From Ypsolopha sequella (lineage: Eukaryota; Arthropoda; Insecta; Lepidoptera; Ypsolophidae), in contig OW203986.1 in assembly GCA_934047225.1 (NCBI GenBank), positions 11,659,221 to 11,723,220 on the forward strand: DNA of 64,000 nucleotides, given 5' to 3'. Both the position numbers and the translations under genes were made by a program. A model generated the notes under the pieces. The model was not told the DNA's origin and searched no databases. It worked only from the letters and a program-made list of their open reading frames with translations. Position 1 is the first letter of the stretch. Each line of letters opens with the position of its first letter. Positions 62,299 through 64,000 of this stretch are shown piece after piece.

Positions 62299-63929
62299 AT
62301 GTTCAGGTCCCTTTACGCAAAATGAAAAAACAAAACTCTTTTAGGATTAATTTGTTGTCCCTATGTTTGTCTGTTTGTCCGTTTGTCTAGGCAATTTTTC
62401 TGGGTAAAATCAATAAATGCTAATATTTACAGCCCTGTAAAATATACATATTATAACGTTTTTATGGCCTTTTGTTTAACTTTTTCATACAAATTTTCTC
62501 CTTATGAAAATATAGAGATCAACACTTCACATAATATTTTGCATTTGAAAGAAAGCACAGAAAGGAACTGTAGAACAAATAATGTAAAAAATATAAAACC
62601 ATATCTTTTTGTATTCTAAAGGGATTAATGATTTACTGTTTGTTCAATGTGGCGATAGCTTTGTTTATTATTTTTTTTCTTTGTTACAAAGATAACAAAT
62701 ATTTTCATACAAGGTTTTCCTTAAGGGCTATTTCTCCGAATTTGTAACAAAATATTAAGAAATAATTATAACGGTAAAGTACAACTTTTAGCTAAGACAA
62801 TTTATTGTTAAAAGTTTGCTATATGCATAAACATATTTTAATGATATTATGGTATCTTCAAAATAATTGGGTTTTCCATAAGCGTGATATCAGATTATTT
62901 AAGAAATTTACGGCTGGTATCACGACGACGGATAAGCCAATTATTTTATTACTATTGTAATATAATTAAAAATATGTTAATGCATACAGCAGACTTTTAA
63001 CTATAAGTTTTCTTAACTAAAAGTTGTATTTTTACTTATTGAAATTGTATTTCTCATCAAGAAGTGCAAGATGACAAGATATTCAAAATAAGTTAATTGA
63101 ATTTGTGAAATGGTTTCAGGTCAAAACAGTTTTCCATGAAACGGTAATTGTTTATACTTAGCAAAGTGTGTAAACTTAGTCATCTTAACATGAACGACGC
63201 CTGTATTTCTCTCTTTTTTATTTCCAGTATAGATAAAAATATACAAACTTGTTAAACTTTGCGTAAAAACGAGGCAATATTGACGATATCCTGACAGCTA
63301 TTATGATGGTGTTTTATCAAATTTTCCTTTTTGGGCTGTATAGAGACGTAGTTAGATGTCACTAGAATATACTCATGAAAAAAGATATGAAGAAAATAAG
63401 CTGTAGACTTCACATTCGGTTTATACCTATTGTATGAATTTTAAGAAAAATACAGGGGTAGAGGGACCTCTTAAGGAAAACCTTGTATTAAACTATTTGT
63501 TATCTTAGTAAAAAATAATTCAAGGAAAAAAATAAACAAAGCTATCGCCCCATTGAACAGTAGATAATTAATCCCTTTAGAATAGAACAACATGGTTTTC
63601 ATATTTTTTACATTATTTGTTCAACAATTCCTTTCTGTGTTGACTTTTAAATGCAAAATATTATCTCAAGTGTTCATCCCTACATTTTCATAGTGAGATT
63701 TGTATGAAAAACGTCAAAAAAAAAAACGTAAAAACCTAAAACGTAATATAAATAAAAACGTCAAAAGTATGTTTTTACAGCTCTATAGAGGGCCGTTAAT
63801 ATTGGTATTTATTAATTTTACCCAGAAAAAATTGTCTAGACAAACGGACAGACAGACAAACATAGGGATAACAAATTAATCCTAAAAGAGTTTCATTGTT
63901 TTCATTTTGCGTAACAGAACCTGAACATG
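62299..63929. mobile_element. 1.6-kb foldback element with arms of about 450 bp
   Basis: The left arm 62299-62740 is the inverse of 63462-63929 at about 80-85% (cctatgtttgtctgtttgtc, aggattaatttgttgtcc, aaggttttccttaag). The loop of about 720 bases contains a further palindrome at 62775-63036. No transposase is visible. Confidence 0.8.
62775..63036. mobile_element. Palindrome nested in the foldback loop
   Basis: gtacaacttttagctaag pairs with cttaactaaaagttgta, and tgcataaacatattttaa pairs with ttaaaaatatgttaatgca. It is most likely a separate MITE inserted near the centre. Confidence 0.65.
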
Positions 63930-64000
63930 TACCGACAGGATTATCTACGATCTAATAATTTTGCCATGCACTGTAAATATTTCAAAATATATTTCTATAT

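Overview
The window is eukaryotic and insect-like, most probably from a moth or butterfly. It is AT-rich, has GT-AG introns from a few hundred bases to about 22 kb, and is full of short palindromic transposons, SINE pieces and LINE tails of types I know from lepidopteran genomes. That placement rests on repeat style, not on a species-level match. There is no prokaryotic gene, operon or CRISPR array.

Three protein-coding genes can be read. (1) At the left edge, plus strand, are the last two coding exons (274-443, 1564-1941) of a trypsin-like serine protease with a C-terminal LDL-receptor class A repeat. (2) Converging on it from the minus strand is a complete model of cyclase-associated protein (capulet/CAP, actin turnover). 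Nine coding exons run from the start codon at 50269 to the stop at 3577, giving 546 aa over about 46.7 kb; all eight splice junctions agree in phase. (3) Inside the second-to-last-but-one intron of capt (4898-11760), on the opposite strand, sits a five-exon gene (5908-9580, 399 aa). It encodes an unrecognised membrane-anchored coiled-coil protein.

The rest is capt intron and upstream DNA, dominated by mobile elements. Two non-autonomous hAT elements keep 8-bp target-site duplications (20936-21755 and 26671-26921). A decayed Penelope-like element (45590-47160) keeps reverse-transcriptase motifs and a damaged GIY-YIG region. LINE remnants, tRNA-derived SINEs, tandem repeats (152-bp period at 59003-59455; about 148 bp at 33086-33660) and some twenty long inverted repeats account for most of the remainder. 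Several are nested inside one another (32763-35923, 50486-52170, 62299-63929).

Region by region: 1-2.5 kb protease end; 2.5-26 kb CAP exons 9 to 3, with the nested gene and a hAT relic; 26-48 kb the large capt intron, packed with transposons; 48-50.3 kb first exons of capt; 50.3-64 kb sequence upstream of the capt start, with foldback elements and no convincing gene. No undescribed system is proven here. The best candidates for follow-up are the unrecognised nested gene with its copied splice acceptor, and the nested foldback architecture.
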